Below are positions 1 through 10,106 of a stretch of 39,146 bases of DNA, one piece after another (position 1 is the stretch's first letter; each line of letters opens with the position of its first letter). A program made the translations under genes and the position numbers. The notes under the pieces were generated by a model. That model did not search any database. It saw only the letters and a list, made by a program, of their open reading frames with translations, and had not been told where the DNA came from. Source of the stretch: Purshia tridentata (lineage: Eukaryota; Streptophyta; Magnoliopsida; Rosales; Rosaceae); NCBI GenBank assembly GCA_003254885.1, contig QANT01001083.1, positions 1-39,146 on the forward strand. Reading direction: 5' to 3'.

Positions 1-114
1 TGGAGAACTGATAGCTTAGTCGCGAGCCCACCGTCACCGTCGCCTCTGGGCGATTTGGGAATGGGTCGATGAAAGACTTGCAAGGGAGGACGAATCTGCG
101 AGTCCACTGTCGCC

Positions 115-250
115 GTCTCCTATTCTTCTTCGTCGCGAGCCCACCAAGCCCACCGTCGCCGTCGCCGTCGCCTCTTCTTCTTCTTCTTCTTCGCGAGCTA
201 ACAAGCAGCTGGGTACGCCTCTTCTTCTTCGATCTTCTTCGCGAGCTCAC
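115..250. repeat. TTC/CGTCGC low-complexity tract
   Basis: Interspersed runs of TTC trinucleotides and GTCGCC hexamers with recurring GCGAGC words. A 71-codon open frame crosses it, but its product is only Ser/Pro/Leu low-complexity sequence, so I do not call a gene. It could be the 5' leader or promoter-proximal part of a gene outside the window. Confidence 0.6.
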
Positions 251-269
251 AACTTTGCGATTTGGGAAC

Positions 270-456
270 GGGTTAGGGGGTTAGGGGGTTAGGGGATTAG
301 CTGGGTTAGGGATCAGTTATTACTCCATCTTCTTCTTCGCGAGCTCCAGCTGCTGGGTTCCTTTTCTTTTCTCAAAACCAAAACCATGGTGAAGACAAGG
401 AAGACTGGGTTTGCGTGGGTTAGCAAACGGGTTAGGGGGTTAGCTGGGTTAGGGGG
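270..456 (+). repeat. TTAGGG-like G-rich tracts (G-quadruplex potential)
   Basis: Two clusters of four G-runs lie at 270-295 and 429-456. In the first, runs of 3, 5, 5 and 4 G are separated by TTA; in the second, runs of 3, 5, 3 and 5 G are separated by TTA or TTAGCT. Both clusters are followed by a similar stretch ending in CAGTTATTACTCC, so they look like two halves of an imperfect direct repeat. The plant telomere repeat is TTTAGGG, so this is not a simple telomere tract. Confidence 0.6.
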
Positions 457-470
457 TCAGTTATTACTCC

Positions 471-505
471 AGCCATCAGATCTCATTAAATGAGATCCAA
501 CGGCT
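471..505. repeat. Imperfect palindrome (MITE-like hairpin)
   Basis: AGCC...GGCT outer arms enclose a perfect odd-length palindrome at 479-497 (GATCTCATT, one A, AATGAGATC). The following 510-550 stretch contains a second fold-back (ATCCCGC...CGGGAT around ATTTAAGCCTCTAAA) whose core resembles the hairpin at 1044-1077. This suggests related small transposon debris. Confidence 0.45.
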
Positions 506-1026
506 GATAAAGCCATCCCGCATTTAAGCCTCTAAACGGGATCCCGCATCTGAAGCTCACTGTATATATATATTAAGTACCAGTATTGAAAACTAAGTAC
601 TCTTTATTTTTTCATAGGCTTATCTAGACGAAATAAAAGAACATCTGGTCCAAAAGTTGGTGACTCTCTTGCTCTTCCTCTCCATCCATTAGGTACTACT
701 AAATCTTCCTGCTTATCTTTTGCATGATTAGTTTTTAATTTTTTTTCTTTAAATATATATAATTACTTTTCTAATTTTTGAATGTTGTTTCTTTTTCACT
801 TTTTGGTGACATGCTTACTATTTTCTTGGATGAATTGGTTAATTATCTTGCCACATATTAGTATTTTGGGATATAAGAAGGACCTAGATTGGAGTAGTCT
901 CTTGATTTGAAAGCTAAGTTGAAATTAAAGCAAATGGCCAAGCTATTTGGCCAAAAGGCTTTGATTTTCATGGAAAATACACAATTTGCCTCCATGCCCC
1001 TGCACAGTAATATATATACATATATA

Positions 1027-1414
1027 CAGGCACCTTCCAGTGTGGGATCCCACATTTAAGCCTAAATGTGGGATCCCTCATGGGCGCACTACACATTGTA
1101 TTTCGATAATCGGAACCATCTACTTTTTTGGTCTCCATAGAAGGATCGTGCTTGCAAAAAATTAGATTAATTAGAGACCATTTGACCGTTGCTTAATTGC
1201 TCACAATTTCAAGTGTTTATCGAAATATTTTGTTCATCTAATTATTTGATCAAAGTTCGATAGCTTAGTGGTTTCCGATTTGCTCAATTTTTTGCAAGGA
1301 TGATCTTTAAACGTAGACCTAGAAAATAGATGGTTTGGATCGTTTAAATACCCTATAGAATGGGCCCCAATGAAGAATCCCATAAATATGGGATCCCACA
1401 CTTGAAGGGGCCTG
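1027..1414. mobile_element. MITE-like element with ~30-bp terminal inverted repeats
   Basis: The left end begins CAGGCACCTTCCAGTGTGGG. The reverse complement of the right end begins CAGGCCCCTTCAAGTGTGGG. Both arms then share GATCCCA and an ATTT. TA flanks both outer ends (1025-1026 and 1415-1416), within AT-repeat sequence, so a TA target duplication is possible but not diagnostic. The left arm contains a perfect 15-bp-arm hairpin at 1044-1077 with a four-base AGCC loop. No coding capacity is seen, and the superfamily cannot be assigned by eye. Confidence 0.6.
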
Positions 1415-1638
1415 TACATATATATATTTGCATTCTTGTGGCTTTTTAATTGAAAATTTATTGCCACTAGTATGTGATTCTTCAAGAAAAGAATCACACC
1501 AATCCGACCTCAGATTTATTTTTGGTGAAATTTCTAAGTTTGCCCTAAAATCTTGTAAAACTAATAACACCACTCTTTTTATACACCTATATTCTTACTT
1601 GTTCTTAAGTTACTTGTTACTTTATTTTTGGCTCAGAC

Positions 1639-1869
1639 TGGTGGGATAATATTAGAACACTCAGAACAAGTTTTTTCTTCTAAAAACCTTGTGGTTTGGA
1701 GCTATGGGACTTTTTAAGGCTTCCCTTGCTCAAACCTAGGATGTGGAGAGTGAGAAAGTATTCTCAAATCTTAGGTTTAAGAAAATGTCCGAACTATACC
1801 AAATCACACCTCCAAAACACTTGATTATATTTTAGCATGACCCTAAATATATCTAATATTATCCCACCA
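1639..1869. mobile_element. Fold-back MITE-like element, 231 bp
   Basis: A perfect 18-bp inverted repeat (TGGTGGGATAATATTAGA) bounds the element at 1639-1656 and 1852-1869. The inverted homology continues outward with gaps toward GCTCAGA / TCAGAGC. Internal words also pair across the element, for example GTGGTTTGGAG with CTCCAAAACAC and AAACCTAGGAT with ATCTTAGGTTT, so most of the element could form a long hairpin. No coding frame is apparent. Confidence 0.6.
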
Positions 1870-2012
1870 ATTTTCAGAGCAAACAGAATAACAATGATTT
1901 TTTAATAAATCTGAGAGCATGTCCTGCTTGCATGAGCCTATATGTAATATTGCCTCAGATTTATGTTAGGTTTCATTTACTGTGTTTAACACTAAAGAAC
2001 CTTTGTATGTGC

Positions 2013-2084
2013 AAATATGTGGTGACTGATTTGGCAACAGACGTCATTGTTATTGTTGGAGATTCAAAGTTTTATCTACATGAG
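2013..2084 (+). pseudogene. Exon-like fragment resembling the NPH3/NPY-type BTB domain start
   Basis: Twenty-four codons read KYVVTDLATDVIVIVGDSKF followed by YLHE, then a GT at 2085. From family knowledge, NPH3/RPT2/NPY proteins open their BTB/POZ domain with a very similar stretch (Y-V-x-S-x-L-x-T-D-I/V-x-V-x-V-G-D-x-x-F-x-L-H-K) just before FPLL. Here the last residue is E rather than K, and no FPLLS continuation was found downstream. Full-length members are cullin-3 adaptor proteins of several hundred residues in phototropism and auxin pathways. Only this scrap is visible, so I treat it as a captured or decayed exon. Chance similarity cannot be excluded without a search. Confidence 0.35.
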
Positions 2085-2090
2085 GTAGTG

Positions 2091-3008
2091 ATCAGTTTTA
2101 CTTTGCTTTATATGGTATCTTGTATGAGGACTACCAATAACTGTTGGATCTTGCCATTGTAATTTTGTAATTTTGTTTGATTTTTCAGTTCTTCGGTGAT
2201 CAAATTTATAAGGAAAACAATACACAAATATAGGAGGAAATTGAAGTCAATGAGGTGCAGATTTCAGGGGTTAATTTTTATTCAATTAGTTTGTAAAATT
2301 ATTTTCTCTCATGATACAAATTAGAACATGCATGTGTGCATTGGCATGCCTTATATTTGTACAAACTGGCTATATAGGCCTATTTTAGATTTTAAGGATG
2401 GAGTTAGAGATGAGGTCTCTCCTTAATTTTTGTTATATTTAGAAATATTTTGGGTACTTGAAAATGTTAAAATTTATGAGAAATGAGGATCTTTATTATG
2501 TAATGCATGTTGAATGGATGAGCATTTATCTCAATGGGTTGATTACTTAAAAAATATGCAATACAGGTGCAATGGTATTGAAGAATTATGGATTATATTC
2601 AATTATGAACAAATAAACTGACACCAACAATGGATTATATATCAGTTCTTATAAAAAACAGATAACATTCATAAGCCAAATCAGATTTTGGTGACTATAT
2701 GACATCCTAAGAAAGGTAGAAACTGATATCTATGTGTATATTTATATCAATTCTATAACTTAAACTAATATAATACATATATAAGATATCAGTACTTATA
2801 AAAAAAAGTGATATAATACATGTAAAATATATCAGTTATTGGGTTTTTTTTTTTCCATTCAGGAAGGGAAAAACCAATATAGTAAGTTTTTTTAATATCA
2901 TAATGTTACTACATTTATGATGTAATAATATTTTTAGATATCAGTCATACACTAACATATAAACTCGAATTTAATTCATGCTTTCCTATATTGGTTTTTA
3001 GAAGGCTT
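2091..3008. other. AT-rich non-coding stretch with clustered ATATCAGT words
   Basis: No gene is recognised. ATATCAGT or a close variant recurs near 2639, 2787, 2828, 2938 and 3011. An inverted repeat AAAAACCAATATAG (2869-2882) / CTATATTGGTTTTT (2986-2999) lies in the same stretch. Dense short subterminal words plus an inverted repeat can mark the end of a DNA transposon (CACTA or Mutator type), but no terminal motif or transposase was found. Confidence 0.35.
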
Positions 3009-3935
3009 TTATATCAGTGAATCATTACTGATTTTAGGCCAGCCATGCTGCTCCAAATGTTTGCCACTACTTTCCTTCTCAATGACCCTATTGGCAGCCC
3101 TTCCCCCATTTGAAGGAGAGGGTTCATTGCCTGTTTGCTGGTTCACTGTCATGCTATCACTAGTTGCCACCTTCTTAACCCACACCATAGGCTTGTAATT
3201 AGGGGCGCAGCTACCACTTAAGTGGCCAAAAGATTTACATAAGGTGCACACCGTTGGTTTCCATTGATAGTCAACCTTAATCTCCACCGACTTAGGAGAG
3301 GAACCATCATCTTCATTATTCAACAAGAGATCAAAGGAATCAATTAATTCTGAAGAAGCATTCACCTCCACACAAACCCGAGCACATGAGATTCTCTTGT
3401 GATTTTGGGTAAGGCTATCTGCATAAAAAGGCCTTCCCACTGCACTTGCAATATAGCTCAGCCCATTAGCCGTCCAAAACTCATGAGGGACATTGTAGAA
3501 CTTGACCCAAATCGAAATCCTAGCATGGGATTCCTTAGTGAGGATGAGACCTTGCTGCCATTTTATTAAAAACAATGGCTTACTAGCAAATAGCCATGGC
3601 CTAGCCTCCAAAATAGTAGAACAAGCTTCAGCTCTACCAAACTTAAAGAAGAAAAACCCACTATCATTGGCTAAGATGTCAACCAGCCCCTTATTTCCCC
3701 AAACTCTCATCGCAATGGACTTAACCGCAGTGAAAGGTAGCTTTTTCTCCAACATGTAGCCAACTAAGCAATTTTCCCATTGCTTGTAGCCTTCAGCCGC
3801 CACATGAGGTGGTGGAGCCACCACTTTCCGATTTCCCTCCATTGAAGGTTGGTGAAACTTAAGCTTCATGGGCGCATGGGGAGAGTTCCCAACCCCAGTA
3901 ATAGCATGGCTGTAATTTCTAGGTTTGGTTTTCAC
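3009..3935 (-). CDS. LINE ORF1-type protein (DUF4283 + CCHC zinc knuckle), 308 aa
   Basis: The minus-strand frame starts with ATG at 3935 and ends at 3009. Residues ~50-190 match the plant DUF4283 pattern: W-x-x-x-L-V-G-Y-x-L, then V-W-G-x-x-G-L-V-D-I-L-A-N-D with G-F-F-F-F-K-F, then P-W-L-F and I-W-V-K-F-Y-N-V-P. A zinc knuckle follows with C230, C233, H238 and C243 (CX2CX4HX4C). In plants this architecture is typical of ORF1 of L1-type LINEs, a nucleic-acid-binding chaperone that packages the element RNA. No ORF2 (endonuclease/RT) is found on its 3' side, where MITE-like and AT-rich sequence lies, so the element is truncated. A few single-copy plant genes of this type exist, so domestication is possible but not indicated here. 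Confidence 0.7.
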   Translation of the reverse strand: MKTKPRNYSHAITGVGNSPHAPMKLKFHQPSMEGNRKVVAPPPHVAAEGYKQWENCLVGYMLEKKLPFTAVKSIAMRVWGNKGLVDILANDSGFFFFKFGRAEACSTILEARPWLFASKPLFLIKWQQGLILTKESHARISIWVKFYNVPHEFWTANGLSYIASAVGRPFYADSLTQNHKRISCARVCVEVNASSELIDSFDLLLNNEDDGSSPKSVEIKVDYQWKPTVCTLCKSFGHLSGSCAPNYKPMVWVKKVATSDSMTVNQQTGNEPSPSNGGRAANRVIEKESSGKHLEQHGWPKISNDSLI

Positions 3936-4695
3936 ATGTTGGGAAGTGGAATTGGGTGGTAATATTTGGGGAGTGGTATTGGAAGGTATGGTTTGTGGGG
4001 GTGTGGTTAATTTTGGGGGTTGTCAAGCTGCAGACCATTGGAAGTGCTGCCTGTCAAGGGGGCTGTAGTGTGTCCCATCGTCCTTTTTCTGTTCCTTACC
4101 CATGTGCAGCAAACAAAGGCCTCCAACGGACACATCTTTTTCTCTAAGAGAGCTGGCAGGAGCAACACCTAAGGAGTGCATGTGATCAGAGGGGGTTGAG
4201 TTCCCTTTCTGCTCACACAAAATTTTTAAGTAAAAGGCTAGTACCCAATAGACAAAAGGGGGTAGCTTGAAGCTCCTGGACAAAAGGATGTCCTCCCTCA
4301 AATGCACCAATCTGGAGGCTCATGGCAGCCATGGAAGTGGCACTAAGCACCTCAGAATGAAGGGAGAGGGAAGGTATAGAGGGTGAGGTAAGGCTTAAGG
4401 AGGTCTGGGGAAAGGTTAGGGGCGCAAGTAGAGGGCTAAAACTGGATAGAGGTAAGGATTTGCAAAGAGAAGAAGATGTAAGGGTCACTGGCAGCAGAGA
4501 GGAACTTAGGGGGGTAAGAGAAGATGGGGGAAGGTTTGTGGCTTGGTTGGGGGACAAATCAGAGGCTAAGGAGGGTTGAGAACTGGTCGGAACCACGGCT
4601 TAGAGGTGGGGGGTGAGCTTGTGGCAAGGGCAGCAAGGAGAAATCTAGAGAGAAGGAGGAGCATCTTTCTCTAGAAATTGAATTCTAGAAGGCTT
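3936..4695 (-). other. Region upstream of the LINE ORF1, no firm gene
   Basis: Minus-strand open frames at 4213-4596 and 4023-4310 give Ser/Pro/Leu-rich peptides without a recognisable domain. They could be the 5' UTR or a decayed N-terminal part of the LINE ORF1, since such ORF1s often have a low-complexity N-terminus, but frame continuity is absent. Nothing else is supported here. Confidence 0.3.
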
Positions 4696-7600
4696 GTTTT
4701 CATTACTTCTAAACAAGAAATATGCTTCTTTAGGGCTAGGATGCTAATCCAAGCATGAGAAAGAGCTTCCCCATGTCTTTGTCGCCAACCGATAACGTTT
4801 TGGTGCAACTTTAACCAAATCGTACAGAGTGTGCACCGAAATGACGTTTTCATTCCTTCTTAACACCTAAAGTTGTTCCTAAGGACATTAGAGAGTGCTT
4901 CCTCATCTCTTTCTTGCCAACCGGGCACGTTTTGGCGCAATTTTGACTAATTTAGACTGAGTATATACCTAAAAGACATTTTTGCTCCATCCTAACACGA
5001 AATGTGCTTCTTTAAGGCTAGAACGCTAATCCAAGCATGAGAAAGTGCATCCCTATGTCTTTCTTCCCAACTGAGCACGTTTTGTTGCTACATTAGCGAA
5101 ATTTGACCTTCCATGTGCACCGAAATGACATACTCGTGCATTCTTACACCTAAATCAATTTATTTGGGCCAGAACACTAATCCGAACACGAGAAAGTGGT
5201 TCCCAAATGTTTCTTGTCAACTGAGCACATTTTGGTGCAACTGTAACCAAATTGGACTAAGTACGCACCAAAATGACGTATTCGTGCATTCTTAGCACAT
5301 AAAGTTGTTCTTTCGGGCTTGCACACTAATCGAGACTTGAGAAAGTGTTTCCCATGTCCTTCTTGCCAACTGGGAACGTTTTGGTGTAACTTTAATCAAA
5401 TTGGACTGAATGCACACCAAAATGACTTTTTCATGCATTCTTAAGACCTAAAGTGTTTCTTTAGGGTTAGCGCACTAATATCAAGTCAAGAGAAAGTGCT
5501 TCCTCACGTCTTTCTCGCAAAACAAGGAAGTTTGGGTGTAATTTGGACGAATTTGGACTGAGTGTGCAACGAAATGATATTTTGGTGCATTATTAACACG
5601 TAAAGTGGCTCTTTAAGGCAAGCATGCAAAACGAGACATGAGAAAGGGCTTCCTCATGTCTTTCTTGCCAACCGAGCATGTTTTAATGCAATTCAGACGA
5701 AAGCATGCACCGAAATGACCTTTGAGTTCTTTCTTAATACAAAATGTGCTTCTTCAGGGTTAGAACATTAATCCAAGCATGAGAACGTGCTTCTTGCCAA
5801 CCGAGCACGTTTGGGTACAACTTTAACCAAATTGTACACGGTGTGCACCAAAATGACGTTCCATGCATTCTTAACTCCTAAAGTGGTTCGTTTGGGCTAT
5901 AACACTAATCCAAATAAGAGAAATTGCTTCCTCATGTCTTTATTGCCAATCGGGCAGTATGCACCGAAATGATGTTTTCGTGTGTTCTTAACCAAAAAAG
6001 TGCTTCTTGATGGATTGAATGCTAATCCAAGCATGAGAAAGTGGTCCCCCATATTTTTCTTGCCAACTAGGCACGTTTTGGTGGAAATTACACGAAGTTG
6101 GACTAAGCATGCACCAAAATCATGTTTTCATTACTTCTAAACATGAAATTTGCTGCTTCAGGGCTAGGATGCTAATCCAAGCAAGAGAAAGCGTTTCCCC
6201 ATATCTTTCTTGCCAACTGATAACTTTTTGGTGCAACTTTAACCAAATCGTATTGAGTGTGCACCAAAATGACGTTTTCGTTCCTTCTTAAAACCTAAAG
6301 CGGTTCCTGAGGGCTAGCACACTAATCGAGACATTAGAGAGTGCTTCCTCATCTCTTTCTTGTCAATTGGCCATGTTTTTGTGCAATTTTGACCAAGTTT
6401 GACTGAGTATGCATTGAAAAGACATTTTTGTTCTACCCTAACACGAAATGTGTTTCTTTAAGGCTAGAACGCTAATCCAAGCATGAGAAAGTGCATCCCT
6501 ATGTCTTTCTTGCCAACCGAGCTCATTTTGTTGCTATGTTAGCCAAATTTGACCTTCAACGTGCACCAAAACAATGTACTCGTGCATTCTTAACACCAAA
6601 AGTAGTTCATTTGGGCCAGAATGCTAATCCGAACATGAGAAAGTGGTTCCCATGTGTTTCTTCTCAACCGAGCACGTTTTGGTGCAACTTTCACCAAATT
6701 GGACTAAGTGCGCATCGAAATGACGTATTTGTGCATTCTTATCACCTCAAGTTGTTCTTTTGGGAATGCACGCTAATCGAGACTTGAGAAAGTGCTTCCC
6801 CATGTCTTTTTTACCAACCGACAGCGTTTTGGTGTAACTTTATTCAAATTGGACTCTGTGCACATCGAAATGACCTTTTCATGCATTCTTAAGATCTAAA
6901 ATGGTTCTTTAGGATTAGCACACTAGTATCGAGGTAGGAGAAAGTGCTTCCTCACGTCTTTCTTGCCAACCAATAAAGTTTTGGTACAGTTTGGACGAAT
7001 TTGGACTGAGTATGCATCGAAATGATGTTTTCGTGCATTCTTAACACCTAAAGCGGCACTTTATGGCTAGCACGCAAATCAAGACATGAGAAAGTGCTTC
7101 CTCGTGTCTTTCTTGCTGATCGGGCACGTTTTAATGCAATTGAGATGAAAGCATGCACTGAAATGACCTTTCAATTCTTTCTTAGCATGAAATCTGCTTC
7201 TTGAGGGGTAGAACGTTAATCCAATCATGAGAACGTGATTCTTGGCAACCAAGCACGTTTTGGTGCAACTTTGATCAAATTGTACTCAGTGTACACTGAG
7301 ATGACGTTCCATGCATTCTTAACACCTAAAGTGGTTCATTTGGGCTAGAATGCTAATCCAAACAAGAGAAAGTGCTTCATCATGTCTTTATTGCCAACCA
7401 GGCATGTTTTAGTGCAATTCAAATGAAATTAGATTAAGTATGCACCGAAATGATGTTTTCGTGCGTTCTTAACCAAAAAACATCTCTCTTGAGGGCTAGA
7501 ATGCTAATCCAAGCATGAGAAAGTGCTTCCCTATATCTTTCTTGCTAACCGGGCACATTTTGGTGGAAATTGCACGAAGTTGGACTGAGCACGCACCGAA

Positions 7601-7944
7601 GTGATGTTTTCGTTACTTCTAAACACGAAATGTGCTTCTTTAAGGCTACGATGCTAATCCAAGCATGAGAAAGTGCTTCCCCATGTCTTGCTTGCCAACC
7701 GATAACGTTTTGGTGCAACTTTAACCAAATTGTACTGAATGTGCACCAAAATGATGTTTTTGTTTCTTCTTAACACCTAAAGTGGTTCCTGAAGGCTAGC
7801 ACACTAATCGAGACATTAGAGAGTACTTCATCATCTCTTTCTTGCCAATCGGGCAGTTGTGGTGCAATTTTGACCAAGTTTGATTGAGTATGCACCGAAA
7901 GAAGATTTTTGTTACATGAAATGTGTTTCTCGAAAGCTAGAACT
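4696..7944 (+). repeat. Satellite array, ~150-bp monomers in a ten-monomer HOR, no 5S gene
   Basis: A CACCGAAATGACG-like anchor recurs at about 4842, 4970, 5122, 5268, 5418, 5570, 5710, 5850, 5968, 6118, 6268, 6416, 6570, 6717, 6868, 7018, 7160, 7300, 7448, 7600, 7748 and 7898, about every 120-155 bp. Monomer-specific variants repeat in the same order every ten monomers (for example the GCTAATCCAAGCA site at 4743, 6171 and 7653). The HOR is therefore ~1.43-1.48 kb, present a little over twice. Monomers are strongly diverged from each other. The array starts part-way into monomer type 10 and ends inside type 2. The same monomer types, in the same order, make up the spacer of the 5S array at 30965-39146. 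Confidence 0.9.
7670..7683 (+). other. Empty-site counterpart of the 5S insertion point
   Basis: AAAGTGCTTCCCCA occurs here once, uninterrupted, flanked by GCTAATCCAAGCATGAG upstream and TGTCTTGCTTGCCAACC downstream. In every 5S-bearing unit of the right array the same flanks are separated by a 5S gene plus tail, and this 14-mer is duplicated on both sides. Diverged counterparts without an insert are also seen near 4760 and 6188. Confidence 0.8.
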
Positions 7945-9900
7945 ATTGTTGTTTTATTAGAGCAAAAATAATTGGTTAAACCAAGGCTCTAATTAACTTG
8001 CAAGTGCACGAATTGCGGTGCAGTAAATCTTGCAAATAACGAGGTCGATACCTCAAGGAAAAGTATTGATATGAAAATTACCAATCTAATTAATTTAGTT
8101 AATTCAAACACTAACGCGCACACAATGAATGGGGGTTTTGAATTGGGTTTTGTAATAAATTCAACAATCATAAAATTAAGTGAGCAAATTAAACTAGAAT
8201 AAGAACAATGAATGTAAACAACTAAGGGTCAGAATCCACCACTAACATATTACTTACATAATCATGAATAAGAGCAATTAATTAACAAAACATGTTGACA
8301 AAGTTTGCCAGCCGGGAGGCCTTGATTATCAGACACTCACCTAACTATTATTCTCCTAATGCATAAATTAGCAGATTAATTATCTCATACTAACTTAGTT
8401 AACCTACATGTTCCTAAGAAGCTTGGCTATCGTCTACCTAGGTTGTTAACCATGCAAGAGTCATTAAGTACAAATGAGAATGAAAAACACATAGACCCTC
8501 CTTTGAGCATCTATGATCTCTTCCCTCAAAGATATGTTCTTAGGATATCCCTTTGTGATCTAGTGAAATTAGTGACTTGGCTATTGTCCCCTAACCCCAT
8601 AATACAAATGTAATCCAATTTAAACAGAGATTCAAAATTTATCAACATAAATTGCAATTAAAAACTCAATAATCCATGAATAAAGTAGATAACATAGTTA
8701 GGGCTTCATTCTAGCCCTAGCTAGCCACACATGACAAAAGTTATAACAAAATAAAGCATAATAAAAATTAGAAGAAATTAATGAGAAGATGGAGAGAAGT
8801 CACAGCAGCAAGGTGGAGGCGGCTCCACCCTTGGATGGCGGCTTGGGGGCAGCAGCAAGGCTTGGTAGTCTCTCCTCTCCCTCTTGGCTGAAATCACCCT
8901 CTCTCCCTCTCTCTAAAATTCTGAACTTATGTGAATAATGAACTCATAAAATAATGAGGTAGAGAGGGGTTTATATAGTTGAGAATTCTTAATAGTGCAG
9001 GAAAGGGTTTACTTGCACTTAAAGAATGGGCCTTGGGTTGTTTTGGGTGTGTAGACTTTTTCTAGCCGCGGAACTGCTGCGCTACCTCCACTAAAATGAC
9101 TATATCTTTAGCTAAAAGTATTAGAATTGAGTTTCGTAAAATTCCCTGAGAAGCTAACATCCGTATCTTCCCAATAGTACATGGTTTGATATCTGATTCA
9201 CCCTAGAGAAATATAGGATTACTATCAAAATTGCTGCCCAAATTTCCAAGGTTTTGACTTCCTTGCAAGTTAAGGATTCGTTGAGATCTTTGACTGAATC
9301 TTCCAAGATCTTCCTTCCAAAATAGGATTCCAGCATTGGGAAAGTCTTTTAATGCAAGGAATATGTGCATGGGCTACTTGAATGTCAACTTGGACTTGGC
9401 CCAATCTCTTCTTGCGTTAAGGCCCAGTATGTTTGAGAAACTTCTAGAACATTTTGACTATAGACTTTGACTTTCTCTTCCTACTCCCACTAGGATTCCT
9501 TGTAGAGTTGGGATTTCTTATCCAATTAGGATCTCACTTTTACCATCTTGCCCCTTATGACTTCCAATGACTTTAGGACTCCTTATCCAACTAGGGTTTG
9601 GTTTTCCTAGTCCAATCAGGAATTCTTGCTTCCCTTTGGATTTCTCATTTCTAATCTTGGACAATGATGATTCTTTTTCTTGATAATCAATTTTTCCTTG
9701 CGTGACTAAGAATCCTTCTTTGACTAGGATTCCAGGTTTTCCCAGTTTGACTAGGAAATGTCCAAAATTAGCTCTTTTAACTTCTTTTATTTCTTTTGCT
9801 CCGAATTACCTACAAAACACTAAAACAAACAAAAATGCCTAGTTTTAGCATTCTAAGTGTGAGAGTTAGTATGTAAAAATGATGTAAATTGGACACTCAA
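7945..9900 (-). mobile_element. Probable non-autonomous retroelement / LTR fragment, non-coding
   Basis: There is no long open frame. The GCAAGTGCACGAAT...GTGCAGTAA...GAGGTCGATACCTCAAGGAA block near 8000-8060 resembles a sequence I recall from many non-autonomous plant retroelements (LARD-like). Read on the minus strand, the region ends near 9830-9790 with a TTTTGTAGGTAATTCGGAGC type motif also typical of such elements. A TATATA-like box on the minus strand lies near 8975. Neither LTR pair nor target duplication could be delimited, so boundaries and class are uncertain. Confidence 0.4.
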
Positions 9901-9990
9901 TGTTACGACCCGTCCCTAGTTTTCCTTGTTGGATAGCCATTTAAAGTGTTTGAGGTAAATTTACCAATTTGCCCTTACTTAGAGACGTTT
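9901..9990 (+). mobile_element. Truncated 5' LTR start of a gypsy-type element
   Basis: These 90 bases (TGTTACGACCCGTCCCTAG...) repeat the first 90 bases of the LTR at 10107 with one visible mismatch, then break off after GAGACGTTT. They appear to be the remnant of the left LTR of the same element, the rest having been lost in an internal deletion. Confidence 0.75.
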
Positions 9991-10106
9991 AACAGGGGTA
10001 GGTTGTAATGACCCGTTCCAACATTTGCTCTGTTAACAGTGTTGTGTTTGTTTAGCATTTGCGTTCTTTTAATTTCGAGGACGAAATTTCTTTAACGGGG
10101 GTATGT
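9991..10106 (+). mobile_element. 3' internal remnant with PPT of a gypsy-type element
   Basis: It contains the TTCGAGGACGAA...TTTAACGGGGG motif that ends the internal region of many plant del/Tekay-type gypsy elements just before the polypurine tract. A second, earlier PPT-plus-LTR-like start (AACAGGGG, then TGTAATGACCCG at 10004) is present, so this short stretch is itself a mosaic of two related junctions. Confidence 0.6.

Noticed and set aside
386..493. 35-codon open frame from ATG 386 with a good start context (AAACCATGG)
   Set aside because: It encodes the G-rich repeat and ends inside a palindrome; no similarity was recognised. A gene here cannot be supported, although a leader exon of a gene is conceivable.
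618..692. Exon-like stretch between TTTTTTCATAG and a GTACTA donor-like site
   Set aside because: Two frames are open and neither gives a recognisable protein; splice-like ends alone are too common in AT-rich plant DNA.
4696..7944. CRISPR-like regular spacing
   Set aside because: The ~150-bp period, diverged monomers and HOR order identify a satellite; there are no short identical repeats with unique spacers.
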